Below, in pieces: positions 14,701 to 21,292 of a stretch of DNA of 21,292 bases. Numbering within the stretch: position 1 is the stretch's first letter; every line of letters begins with the position of its first letter. A model generated the notes under the pieces. That model had not been told where the DNA came from, did no database searches, and was given only the letters and a program-made list of their open reading frames with translations. A program made the translations under genes and the position numbers. Origin of the DNA: Bdellovibrionales bacterium (GTDB lineage: Bacteria > Bdellovibrionota > UBA1018 > CAIMNF01); the NCBI GenBank assembly GCA_947457605.1, contig CANGWP010000019.1, forward strand, positions 1-21,292. Direction: 5' to 3'.

Positions 14701-15213
14701 ATGACTACAGAGAATCAATTCAAAAACGTGGGAAGAAACGATTCCTGCCCGTGTGGAAGCGGTAAGAAGTTCAAACGATGCCATGGCGAAAACACTCCCT
14801 GGCAGGGCAATGAATCGAATAAAAATACGGGCGCGGCGACCGAAGGAGAGGAATCCGCGGTTCCCCAATTTGATCCCTCCAAAATGGATTTGACCTGGCT
14901 GGCCCAGTTCAGTGCGGCCATTCAGCGTTTGCCCAAAGGCCAGCTCCAGCAGCTTCAGGCAATCATGCAAAAAGGAATGCAGGGTAAGGATGTAACCCGC
15001 GAACTTGAAGAGCTTCAAAGGCGTCTTCCGCCCTCCGTTCAGGAGTTGCTGAAAAAGTCGCCTGAAATTGAAAAGCAGCTGGAAGCTGCATCCGAGGGGG
15101 CGGGCGATCAAACAGAGCTTACCGCCGACCAAAAAGCAAAACTTTCGGAAATCCAAAAGAACAACGAAAAATCCGGTCTCTCCCGTTTGTGGAACCGGTT
15201 TCGCAAAAAGTAA
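14701..15213 (+). CDS. SEC-C motif protein
   Basis: A 170-residue cytoplasmic protein starting at ATG 14701 (the frame is open to 14647 without a convincing start). Residues 13-28 are a SEC-C zinc motif, N-D-S-C-P-C-G-S-G-K-K-F-K-R-C-H-G, with ligands Cys16, Cys18, Cys26 and His27 in the C-x-C-x7-C-H pattern found at the end of SecA and in many stand-alone proteins. Residues 30-60 are a polar, probably flexible linker. Residues 65-160 are strongly helical and rich in Gln, Glu, Lys and Leu (repeated L-Q-Q-L-Q type segments), possibly a coiled coil. The last ten residues are basic. The motif binds ribosomes or nucleic acid in known cases. It lies 21 bases before tex and probably shares its transcript, suggesting a role linked to transcription or translation. 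Confidence 0.85.
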   Translation: MTTENQFKNVGRNDSCPCGSGKKFKRCHGENTPWQGNESNKNTGAATEGEESAVPQFDPSKMDLTWLAQFSAAIQRLPKGQLQQLQAIMQKGMQGKDVTRELEELQRRLPPSVQELLKKSPEIEKQLEAASEGAGDQTELTADQKAKLSEIQKNNEKSGLSRLWNRFRKK

Positions 15214-15234
15214 TTCACCAGGTAATTTCAGATC

Positions 15235-17643
15235 ATGACTTTTGAATCCTATCTTCAGACCCAAGATGCTTCCATTTCCCTTCGTTCCGCAAATGCGGTG
15301 CTAGAGCTAAAAACCGAAGGCGCAACCGTACCCTTCATTGCCAGATACCGGAAAGAAAAGACGGGGAATCTGGATGAGGTCAAGATTCAGCGAGTGATTG
15401 ATCTGAAGGAAGAGTGGGATGAGATCCTGAATCGTCAGGGTTACATTCTCGGGGAGATTGAGAAGCAGGGAAAGCTTACGGATGAACTGAAAGGCCGGAT
15501 CCTCGGATCCTTTGATCGAAATGTTCTGGAGGACCTTTACCTTCCCTACAAACAGAAGCGAAAAAGCAAGGCAACTCTCGCCAAAGAGGCGGGACTTGAG
15601 CCCCTTGCGGATTGGATCTGGGGCGTTGGGAACGGGACCATTTCCCCTGAGCCCGGCCAGACTCTTGAGCTTTGGGCCTTCACTTTCAAGAATGAGGAGA
15701 AAGGTTTCAAGGACTCTGAAGCAACCATTGCGGGCGCTACCGACATTCTCATTGAGCGCTTGAGTGAGGATCTAAGTCTCAGACAGTTCGTCCGGGATCA
15801 TTATTCAAAGAGGGTTTTTCTCAAGACCACAAAGGCTGAGAAGGCCAAACCCAATTCAAAATACCAAAATTATTTTGAGTATGAGGAAAAGGCCACGTCG
15901 CTACTGGAGCCGAGGTCAAGCCATCGGTACCTTGCCATCCGAAGAGGGTGGATTGAAGAGGAATTGAGCATCTCTTTTGGGGGCTCGAAATCGGATCCTG
16001 ATTTTGAGAAGGATCTGATGACCCACTTTCAGGGCGTATCCGCCGGTGACCGCGAAACCATGGTTCGCGCAGTTCTTGAGAAATCTGCCAGGATTGCCCT
16101 GAAGGCACATGTGGTACCCAGCATTGAGAATGAGTTTCACAAGCAGTTAAAGGACATCGCGGACCAAATGGCAATCCAGGTGTTCTCCGAAAATGTGCGA
16201 AAGATTCTCCTTGCGCCTCCCTACGGGCCGAAGCCGGTCCTGGGGGTCGATCCGGGGCTCCGCACCGGATGCAAGCTCGCGGTGATTGATGGTTCCGGAA
16301 AATTTCTTGCCGAGACCGTGATTCGGCTTCAGGGAGAATCCGAGAAGACGCAGGCCAGATCCTTCATTCTTGCTCTTGCCGAGAGCGGTCAGATCTCATC
16401 AATCGTGGTTGGAAATGGAACTGCGGGCCGTGAAACCGAGACCTTCATCCGGCAAACCTTGAAGGAAAAGCAGATTTCGATTCCTGTAGTGATGGTAAGT
16501 GAGGCAGGAGCGTCAGTGTACAGCGCAAGCGCGGTTGCTCGCGAGGAGTTCCCGGATCTGGATGTCACGGTGAGGGGGGCCATCTCGATCGCTAGAAGAT
16601 TTCAAGATCCGCTTGCGGAGCTTGTCAAGATTGATCCCAAGAGCATCGGAGTTGGGCAGTACCAACACGATGTTTCGCAGACCGGATTGAAAAGGGCCTT
16701 GGATCAGGTTGTTGATTCCTGCGTGAATGCGGTTGGAGTGAACGTGAATACAGGCTCGGTTCATCTTTTGTCCCATGTTTCCGGGATCGGTGAAGGCCTT
16801 GCCCGTTCCATCGTGGAATACCGGCAAACCCATGGGATTTTCAAATCCCGTGATGAGCTTCAGAAAGTTCCGCGATTCAGCAAGAAAACATTCGAGCTTT
16901 CGGCCGGTTTTTTGAGAATCCCTGAGAGCGCCAACCCCCTCGACAATACCGGGGTTCATCCCGAAAAATACGCGGATCTTGCAGCCATTGCAGCCGCTCA
17001 TGGGAAGTCGATCCGGGATTTCATTGGTTCGGGAGCCCGGCAGCTCTCCACGTTCAAGGAAGCGGGCGACCGGATTGGCGAATTTTCACTCAAAGACATT
17101 GTTACAGAACTTGAGAAACCGGGAAGAGATCCGCGGGATGTTTTTGTCCCGATCCAGTTTCGGGACGATCTTAGCGAGCTAAAGGATGTTCAGTCGGGCA
17201 TGATCTGCCCCGGAGTCGTCACGAATGTTACGAATTTCGGTGCCTTTGTGGATATTGGAGTCCATCAGGACGGACTGGTGCATATTTCACAACTTGGTAA
17301 CAAATTTGTAAGTGATCCAAGCCAGGTGGTGAGTCCGGGTGACAAAGTTACGGTAAAGGTTCTTGAAGTGAATCTTGAGAAATCACAGATGGCGCTCACC
17401 ATGCGATTTGATGAGAAGCCCAAGACCGCTCCGAAGAGGCCTGCCCATACTGTGGAGCCGAAGAAACTCGTGGTCAGCTACGAGGGTGCCAGGTCATCGC
17501 AGGCGAGTGTTTCTTCGGGAAAACGCACCTTCCAGCCTCCGCGCAAGGAAGAGAGTCGCCCCACCCCGATGAGGAAGCCTGAAAAAGCGTTCAACAATCC
17601 GTTCGCAGGGCTTGCATCTTTGAAAGATAGCTTGAAAAAATAG
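15235..17643 (+). CDS. tex: Tex/YhgF-type RNA-binding transcription accessory protein
   Basis: An 802-residue protein, slightly longer than E. coli YhgF (773). The order of parts is typical: an N-terminal helical domain with the family motif P-F-I-A-R-Y-R-K-E-K-T-G (33-44), an R-N-V-L-E-D-L-Y-L-P-Y-K segment near 95-106, a YqgF/RNase H-like domain starting near 335 with L-G-V-D-P-G-L-R-T-G, helix-hairpin-helix repeats near 505-560 (V-S-G-I-G-E-G-L-A), and an S1 RNA-binding domain at about 652-720 (G-V-V-T-N-V-T-N-F-G-A-F-V-D-I-G). The last 80 residues are a basic, proline- and serine-rich tail longer than usual. Tex binds nucleic acids and affects transcript processing and virulence gene expression in other bacteria. 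Start ATG 15235 has only a distant AGGT; coupling to the SEC-C gene is likely. Confidence 0.97.
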   Translation: MTFESYLQTQDASISLRSANAVLELKTEGATVPFIARYRKEKTGNLDEVKIQRVIDLKEEWDEILNRQGYILGEIEKQGKLTDELKGRILGSFDRNVLEDLYLPYKQKRKSKATLAKEAGLEPLADWIWGVGNGTISPEPGQTLELWAFTFKNEEKGFKDSEATIAGATDILIERLSEDLSLRQFVRDHYSKRVFLKTTKAEKAKPNSKYQNYFEYEEKATSLLEPRSSHRYLAIRRGWIEEELSISFGGSKSDPDFEKDLMTHFQGVSAGDRETMVRAVLEKSARIALKAHVVPSIENEFHKQLKDIADQMAIQVFSENVRKILLAPPYGPKPVLGVDPGLRTGCKLAVIDGSGKFLAETVIRLQGESEKTQARSFILALAESGQISSIVVGNGTAGRETETFIRQTLKEKQISIPVVMVSEAGASVYSASAVAREEFPDLDVTVRGAISIARRFQDPLAELVKIDPKSIGVGQYQHDVSQTGLKRALDQVVDSCVNAVGVNVNTGSVHLLSHVSGIGEGLARSIVEYRQTHGIFKSRDELQKVPRFSKKTFELSAGFLRIPESANPLDNTGVHPEKYADLAAIAAAHGKSIRDFIGSGARQLSTFKEAGDRIGEFSLKDIVTELEKPGRDPRDVFVPIQFRDDLSELKDVQSGMICPGVVTNVTNFGAFVDIGVHQDGLVHISQLGNKFVSDPSQVVSPGDKVTVKVLEVNLEKSQMALTMRFDEKPKTAPKRPAHTVEPKKLVVSYEGARSSQASVSSGKRTFQPPRKEESRPTPMRKPEKAFNNPFAGLASLKDSLKK

Positions 17644-17658
17644 GGCGTTGCAGTCGGG

Positions 17659-18153
17659 TTACCTTGTGAGCTTCAAGCATCTGGCATAAATCACGTGCCG
17701 GTGGCGGATCGGCTTGAATTCCAAGGATTCAATCGCGCGATTTTGCGCTCGCTCGAGGTTTGAGTCGTGGAACTCGATGATCTCGTTGCAATCCACGCAG
17801 ACCACGTGATCGTGATGCTCGTCGTCCAGTGAGGCTTCGTAGAGGGCAACCCCCCCTTTGCTTTGGAGTGTTTCTGTAAGGAGGCCTGCCTCACACAAGG
17901 TACCCACGGTCCGATAAACCGTTGCCGGACTTATCTCCGAATGTCTGGAATTTACATCTTTTACCAGTGTTTGAATGTCAAAGTGAGTTTTTTTGGAAAG
18001 CGCGATCCCGGCCACGAGTTCTCTCGGGCGGGTGGTTCTCAGCCCCTTTTTTTTCAAAAAGTCATTCAATCGGGACTTCCAAAGATCTCCGGACCGATCA
18101 TTTTGAGAGGGTGGATTTGCGCGCTTTCTTCCGCAAGGGAGCGTTTTTGACAT
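17659..18153 (-). CDS. fur: Fur-family metal-responsive transcription regulator
   Basis: A 164-residue DNA-binding repressor. Residues 1-25 are a basic extension not found in E. coli Fur. The winged helix covers about 28-100 with recognition helix I-S-P-A-T-V-Y-R-T-V (74-83). The metal-sensing part has H-H-D-H (113-116), C-V-D-C (119-122) and I-E-F-H-D (126-130). H-H-D-H with I-E-F favours Fur over PerR or Zur, but the identity among paralogues is not certain. The second C-terminal zinc cysteine pair is reduced to a single Cys159, then the protein ends. The start ATG is preceded by AGAGAG eight bases upstream. It is convergent with tex (15 bases apart) and divergent from the HU-like gene. No clear Fur box was seen in its own upstream region. 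Confidence 0.92.
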   Translation of the reverse strand: MSKTLPCGRKRANPPSQNDRSGDLWKSRLNDFLKKKGLRTTRPRELVAGIALSKKTHFDIQTLVKDVNSRHSEISPATVYRTVGTLCEAGLLTETLQSKGGVALYEASLDDEHHDHVVCVDCNEIIEFHDSNLERAQNRAIESLEFKPIRHRHVIYARCLKLTR

Positions 18154-18365
18154 GATTTTACTCTCTTGGTTTTTGATGAGTTCGTCAATCAGGGTTTGTA
18201 TAAAAAATCATTTTCGAAGCCTAAAACAAATGGTTTTTTTCCCTTTGCCAAAAAAATTTATTTAAAAAATCTCGGATTTCCCTGCAGAAAGTGTGATTTT
18301 TTAAAAAACATGTTGTCAAAACGTCAAAAAGACCTCATCGTAAATCCACTGGAGGAATTACAACT
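18154..18365. promoter_or_regulatory. AT-rich divergent control region between fur and the HU-like gene
   Basis: About 210 bases, with long A and T tracts between 18190 and 18310 including the palindrome TTTTTTAAAAAA (18299-18308 region). This is the kind of curved, UP-element-like DNA found ahead of strongly expressed genes. A direct repeat GTCAAAA occurs at 18315 and 18324 (nine-base period). TTGTCA at 18313-18318 is a possible -35 but no good -10 sits at normal spacing. A strong ribosome-binding site GGAGGA (18351-18356) ends the region. No small gene is seen. Confidence 0.5.
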
Positions 18366-18776
18366 ATGAAAAAAACAAAAAAGACCACAAAGACTGCAAC
18401 CAAGACCATGACCAAAAAAACCGGATCCAAGAAGAACATGAAGTTCTCCATGATCAATGAGCTTCACAATGCGATGCTCATGATCGCAACTGCCGGCAAA
18501 AACGGCGCGGTAAAGATCAAGCGCTCCGAGCTCAAGAATGCAGTTGAAGGCGCGTTCTTGATGGGTGCCAAGAAAGCTGCTTCTGGTGAGCGCGTTCGCT
18601 TTCCAGTTATCGGTGTTCTTGCTCGTCGTGATGTGAAGGCTCGCAAAGCAGGAAAAGGCGTGAATCCTTTCACTGGTGAAGAAATCACCATCAAGGCTCG
18701 TCCTGAATCCAAGAAGCCACGCTGGTCTTTTCCTAAGACCATCAAGGAAACTTTTGCTGACAAGAAAAACTGGTAA
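18366..18776 (+). CDS. HU/IHF-like DNA-binding protein with a lysine-rich N-terminal tail
   Basis: A 136-residue protein. The first 26 residues are a histone-like tail with 11 Lys and 8 Thr. The rest follows the HU/IHF fold: an N-terminal helical part (F-S-M-I-N-E-L-H-N-A) and a DNA-binding arm where K-G-V-N-P-F-T-G-E-E-I-T-I-K-A replaces the consensus G-R-N-P-x-T-G-E-x-I-x-I, keeping the intercalating proline. The family segment V-I-G-V-L-A-R-R-D-V-K-A-R stands for G-F-G-x-F-x-x-x-x-R-x-A-R. It should bind and bend chromosomal DNA. All eight arginines use CGC or CGT, unlike the neighbours, which often use CGG, CGA and AGG. Together with the strong ribosome-binding site, the AT-rich upstream region and a strong terminator, this indicates very high expression. 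Confidence 0.88.
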   Translation: MKKTKKTTKTATKTMTKKTGSKKNMKFSMINELHNAMLMIATAGKNGAVKIKRSELKNAVEGAFLMGAKKAASGERVRFPVIGVLARRDVKARKAGKGVNPFTGEEITIKARPESKKPRWSFPKTIKETFADKKNW

Positions 18777-18795
18777 TTGTCGGTAATCTTTAGGC

Positions 18796-18830
18796 AAAAA
18801 TGGCGGTGGGTAACCACCGCCATTTTTTTT
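18796..18830 (+). terminator. strong rho-independent terminator of the HU-like gene
   Basis: A 14-base-pair stem (18796-18809 with 18814-18827) with a GTAA loop and a T run of eight bases ending at 18830. The GC core is TGGCGGTGG/CCACCGCCA. The A run on the 5' side pairs with the T run, so it could also act from the other strand. Confidence 0.95.
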
Positions 18831-18890
18831 GCCGTAGGGTCAACTTTTTCCTCAGATTTGCCGAAAGGGAGAGAGAGGAGGCGTGGATTC

Positions 18891-19538
18891 TTGAGCAATC
18901 GGGCATTGTTGATCAGTTTGGCTGCGTTGGCTCTTTTTTTCGGTGGCATCAACTATCTGATCACCCGCCCAACCTCTGTGTCTCTAAAACAAGATTCCGC
19001 ACCGTCATCTTCAAATCAGGATCGAGGTCCGGCATCGGTTGATTCGAAAGAATTGATAAAAGAAGTAAATGCAATCATTCAGGAACACCCGACGATGATT
19101 GGGAAGCGCTTCTCGGGGTCGGGAACCCTTGGGCTGAATCTTGATAATCCTGAAGAAGTTGGTTTTTTCATGAGCTCAGAGGGACGTGCTGAGTTCTTTT
19201 CCAAGTTCAAAGAAACGCAGAACTTTGATTCCGTGATCTCAGATCTGGAGCAGGCGTGGAATCAAGCTCCAGAGGATGATTTTGCAAAACGAGAAGCCTT
19301 GCTTGAGATGGCCGTTGGCCTTACGAATTTTACCAAAAACGAAAAGCTGAAAAACCAGATTTTAGGAGAATACGATCGATTCAATCGTGTTGAGCAGCGG
19401 CCAGAGGCAAGAGACTATGCAGCTCGCGCCCTCCAGGAGTTTTTGGATCACGAGACGGATCCAAAAGTACGGGATCAAGAGCTTGAGAAAAGAGGAATTC
19501 CCGTTCTTACCGTGGCGCCTAATGAAACGAATAACTGA
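18891..19538 (+). CDS. inner-membrane-anchored protein of unknown function
   Basis: A 215-residue protein. The open frame begins at 18777, but that would place the HU terminator inside the gene. A purine-rich ribosome-binding site (GAGAGAGGAGG, ending at 18881) points to TTG 18891 as start, nine bases downstream. From there the protein begins S-N-R-A-L-L-I-S-L-A-A-L-A-L-F-F-G-G, a single membrane segment with few charges, then a Ser/Pro-rich linker and a helical, acidic domain from about residue 50 to the end, probably in the periplasm. Motifs such as E-E-V-G-F-F-M and repeated short helices do not match a family I know. The last 20 bases overlap the end of the convergent barrel gene. Confidence 0.7.
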   Translation: MSNRALLISLAALALFFGGINYLITRPTSVSLKQDSAPSSSNQDRGPASVDSKELIKEVNAIIQEHPTMIGKRFSGSGTLGLNLDNPEEVGFFMSSEGRAEFFSKFKETQNFDSVISDLEQAWNQAPEDDFAKREALLEMAVGLTNFTKNEKLKNQILGEYDRFNRVEQRPEARDYAARALQEFLDHETDPKVRDQELEKRGIPVLTVAPNETNN

Positions 19539-21117
19539 GGCCCGAGGAAATCGTCCAGCGTCTATATTCGAACACCGCAGGAACGTTGGAATCATTGTAG
19601 GCTAGGGATGCATCCGCAAGCCAAGTCCATTTCGGGTTGATTTGGTAGTTCAAGTCCACTTGAACCGCGTAGTTGCGATCAATTCGAACAAAGCTGCTTC
19701 TGCGCTCGTAAAAAGTCGAGGAATACGAAATTCCAAGGTTGCTGCGTACTCGATCGCTCCATTGAAAGCCATTTGACAGTGCGACTGAACCAGCTCGCGA
19801 TGCGAACTCAGTCCGATCTCCGGTTCCTTCAGCATCGATTTCGGTGAATGTGAGAATCAGGCTTGGATTGAAAAATCTTCCATACGCAGTTCCGGAAAGA
19901 ACTTCTCGCAGGGTAAAAATGCCGCCGGATCTGCGCTCATCCTGGTCTTCCGCTCGGAGTGTCGAGTCAGTATTGTAGTGTTGAGGCCCTAGTGACACAT
20001 CCAAATTTGAATTCCAATGCTTTCCAAATCGCGTTCTGTAGTATGCACCAAGAGAGCCTGTTGAGGAAAAAATCCGATAGGTCCCCTTGTCGGTCGCGGA
20101 GTCTACCTGGTTTTGAAAGGTGATTGATGCGTCAATTTTGAATCCGTACCCGCTTTTTTCCAAAGGCTTTCTGTTCAAGTAAAGCGAAACATATTGGTTA
20201 AGAAACTCGCCTTCGCGGGTATCCCTGTTGTGGTTGTAATTGTAAAGCAAGCGATATTGGGGGACCCATTGGAAGTTGCGGGTAGGGGATGTCATGTAGC
20301 CGAATCCCGCCTGAAACAAGTTCTTGAACGAGCCTGTATTTAGCGCAAAAGTGCCATCCAGTGAGTTCGGAAGCGCTTGAACGTTTGAGTCATAGGACAG
20401 TAAAAGTGCGAGGCTTGCAAATTTCTTTGATTGATTCAGGGGCTCAAGTACTTGATTCGCAGCTTTTTGGATGGCAATGGAAGTCTCGTCTTGCAATCCT
20501 TCGGAATATGTTTTTGCTTCAGAAAAAGAAGACAGGGCGGAGGTCGTGTCGCCAACCTTGATCAAAGACTGCGCCAAATAAAACGCGGAAGCGGCCTTGA
20601 GTTCCCGAACCGATGTTCTGGCCGCCTTCTCAAACTGCTCTGAGGCTTTTCCAAATTCAGCGGATTGATAATCAATGAGTCCCAAAAAGAAATGAGCGGT
20701 TTCACGATTGAATTCGTTCGCAACCGCAAACTCAAAGCAGGGACGGGCCCGAATCTGGTTTTTTGATCGGAAGTGAATCACTCCAAGCTCGAAATAGTAC
20801 GGCGCCAGGGACTTGGGCGAAAGTCCCTCCGAAGTTTTCACCCGAATCAGGCTCTCATACGTTTTTTGGCTTTCCGGGTCGTTTTTGGCGGACTTCAAGG
20901 CAAGCGCCTTTAGTTCCAGAAACTCCACAAGATTGGGCGCCTCTTTCAGGAGAGATTCCAGAATTTTGATGGTTTCATCGTATTTTTTGGCGTTGTAGGC
21001 CAGGACAGCTTCGGCGTACCGAGGTTCGTGTGCCTTGATGATTTCGGCCTTGGCGCCTCGGAGGCTCACCAGAAGGAACAGGCCGCATAAAAACGTGATT
21101 TGGTGAATGGGTCTCAT
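19519..21117 (-). CDS. TPR protein with C-terminal outer-membrane barrel
   Basis: A 532-residue protein from ATG 21117; the frame runs on to 21210 but only from 21117 is there a signal peptide (M-R-P-I-H then a hydrophobic core, cut near A-K-A). Residues 30-225 are about five TPR-like helical repeats (for example E-A-V-L-A-Y-N-A-K-K-Y-D-E-T-I). From about 233 to the end the sequence is a beta barrel, starting L-A-L-L-L-S-Y-D-S-N-V and closing with S-S-G-L-S-Y-S-F-H. The periplasmic TPR plus barrel layout resembles export porins such as PgaA/BcsC-type or SLAM-like proteins. The divergent neighbour begins like a FecR-domain protein; FecR, TPR and barrel proteins do occur together. A role in secretion or surface display is inference. 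Confidence 0.85.
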   Translation of the reverse strand: MRPIHQITFLCGLFLLVSLRGAKAEIIKAHEPRYAEAVLAYNAKKYDETIKILESLLKEAPNLVEFLELKALALKSAKNDPESQKTYESLIRVKTSEGLSPKSLAPYYFELGVIHFRSKNQIRARPCFEFAVANEFNRETAHFFLGLIDYQSAEFGKASEQFEKAARTSVRELKAASAFYLAQSLIKVGDTTSALSSFSEAKTYSEGLQDETSIAIQKAANQVLEPLNQSKKFASLALLLSYDSNVQALPNSLDGTFALNTGSFKNLFQAGFGYMTSPTRNFQWVPQYRLLYNYNHNRDTREGEFLNQYVSLYLNRKPLEKSGYGFKIDASITFQNQVDSATDKGTYRIFSSTGSLGAYYRTRFGKHWNSNLDVSLGPQHYNTDSTLRAEDQDERRSGGIFTLREVLSGTAYGRFFNPSLILTFTEIDAEGTGDRTEFASRAGSVALSNGFQWSDRVRSNLGISYSSTFYERRSSFVRIDRNYAVQVDLNYQINPKWTWLADASLAYNDSNVPAVFEYRRWTISSGLSYSFH

Positions 21118-21126
21118 TTGACACTC

Positions 21127-21156
21127 TTGCTCAACTACAAACCTGCCGATTAGAAT
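21127..21156 (+). promoter_or_regulatory. sigma70-type promoter of the FecR-like gene
   Basis: TTGCTC (21127-21132) and TAGAAT (21151-21156, five of six consensus) are 18 bases apart. Transcription would start near 21163, giving a leader of about 18 bases that includes a purine-rich ribosome-binding site (AAGGGCGGG) before ATG 21181. Confidence 0.5.
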
Positions 21157-21180
21157 CAAGGATAGACAAGGGCGGGCCAA

Positions 21181-21292
21181 ATGAAAAGGATCTTTAGCAA
21201 TATTTCCCAAGGGAATTTACTTTTTTTTGTGGTTCTTTCCTCCTCCGCTCTGGCGGAGACCGAGGTAGGCAAGGTGGTAAGCCTGACCGGCA
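21181..21292 (+). CDS. partial secreted protein, FecR-like start (runs off the window)
   Basis: An open frame starts at ATG 21181 and continues past the last base, so only the first 37 residues are visible. Residues 1-25 are a Sec signal peptide (M-K-R-I-F, a hydrophobic core L-L-F-F-V-V-L, cut after A-L-A). The mature start E-T-E-V-G-K-V-V-S-L-T-G has the G-x-V-x-x-x-x-G pattern with which many FecR-domain proteins begin. Such proteins sit in the periplasm and are often next to TPR and barrel genes, as here. The FecR call rests on about ten residues and is tentative; that this is a secreted protein is firmer. Confidence 0.6.
   Translation, partial: MKRIFSNISQGNLLFFVVLSSSALAETEVGKVVSLTG

Noticed and set aside
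18777..18890. N-terminal extension of the membrane protein gene from 18777
   Set aside because: It would cover the strong terminator of the HU-like gene and lacks a ribosome-binding site; TTG 18891 has a strong one.

Overview
The window is a dense stretch of chromosome from a Gram-negative bacterium. The signs are a lipoprotein, many Sec signal peptides, a TonB-dependent receptor, two further outer-membrane barrels, a periplasmic cytochrome c and an ABC importer with a periplasmic binding protein. Base composition looks balanced. The mix of secreted zinc peptidases, a lysine-tailed HU-like protein, Tex, a Fur-family regulator and many lineage-specific secreted proteins fits Bdellovibrionota or a related delta-type lineage. 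That placement is inference; there is no rRNA or other decisive marker. I see no insertion sequence, prophage, integrase or CRISPR array.

Layout. 1-1742: a weak hairpin, a secreted metzincin-like lipoprotein (-), a small unrecognised gene (+) and tRNA-Val(GAC) (-) with a clear promoter. 1851-5638: an unknown secreted protein (+), a membrane-anchored fusion of a sigma region-4-like helix-turn-helix with an anti-sigma zinc finger (-), then a short operon of a cytochrome c-like protein and gltX (+). 5655-11437: two divergent operons starting 24 bp apart. One (-) encodes an SDR oxidoreductase and a TonB-dependent receptor. The other (+) encodes two PTPS/QueD-like proteins followed by an ABC ATPase, permease and NMT1/THI5-type binding protein. 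All junctions inside these operons overlap by 1 to about 20 bases. 11562-13940: a secreted HExxH peptidase ending in a strong terminator, a PP2C phosphatase fused to a cyclic-nucleotide-binding domain, and tRNA-Leu(GAG). 13949-17643: a barrel-like outer-membrane protein (-) divergent from a SEC-C protein and tex (+). 17659-21292: a Fur-family regulator (-), an HU-like protein with a strong terminator, an unknown inner-membrane-anchored protein, a TPR plus barrel protein (-) and the start of a FecR-like protein (+) cut by the window end.

How genes may work together. The best candidate for an undescribed system is the 5655-11437 locus. It pairs an outer-membrane receptor and an inner-membrane ABC importer with two pterin-fold enzymes and an SDR that resembles sepiapterin reductase in layout. 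I read it as a possible uptake and remodelling pathway for a pterin-, pyrimidine- or flavin-like heterocycle. Signalling is a second theme: the sigma4/anti-sigma fusion and the PP2C-cNMP fusion. Three genes (3501, 12616 and 14617) lack a Shine-Dalgarno sequence and have a sigma70-like promoter placed so that transcription would begin at or next to the start codon, suggesting leaderless mRNAs.
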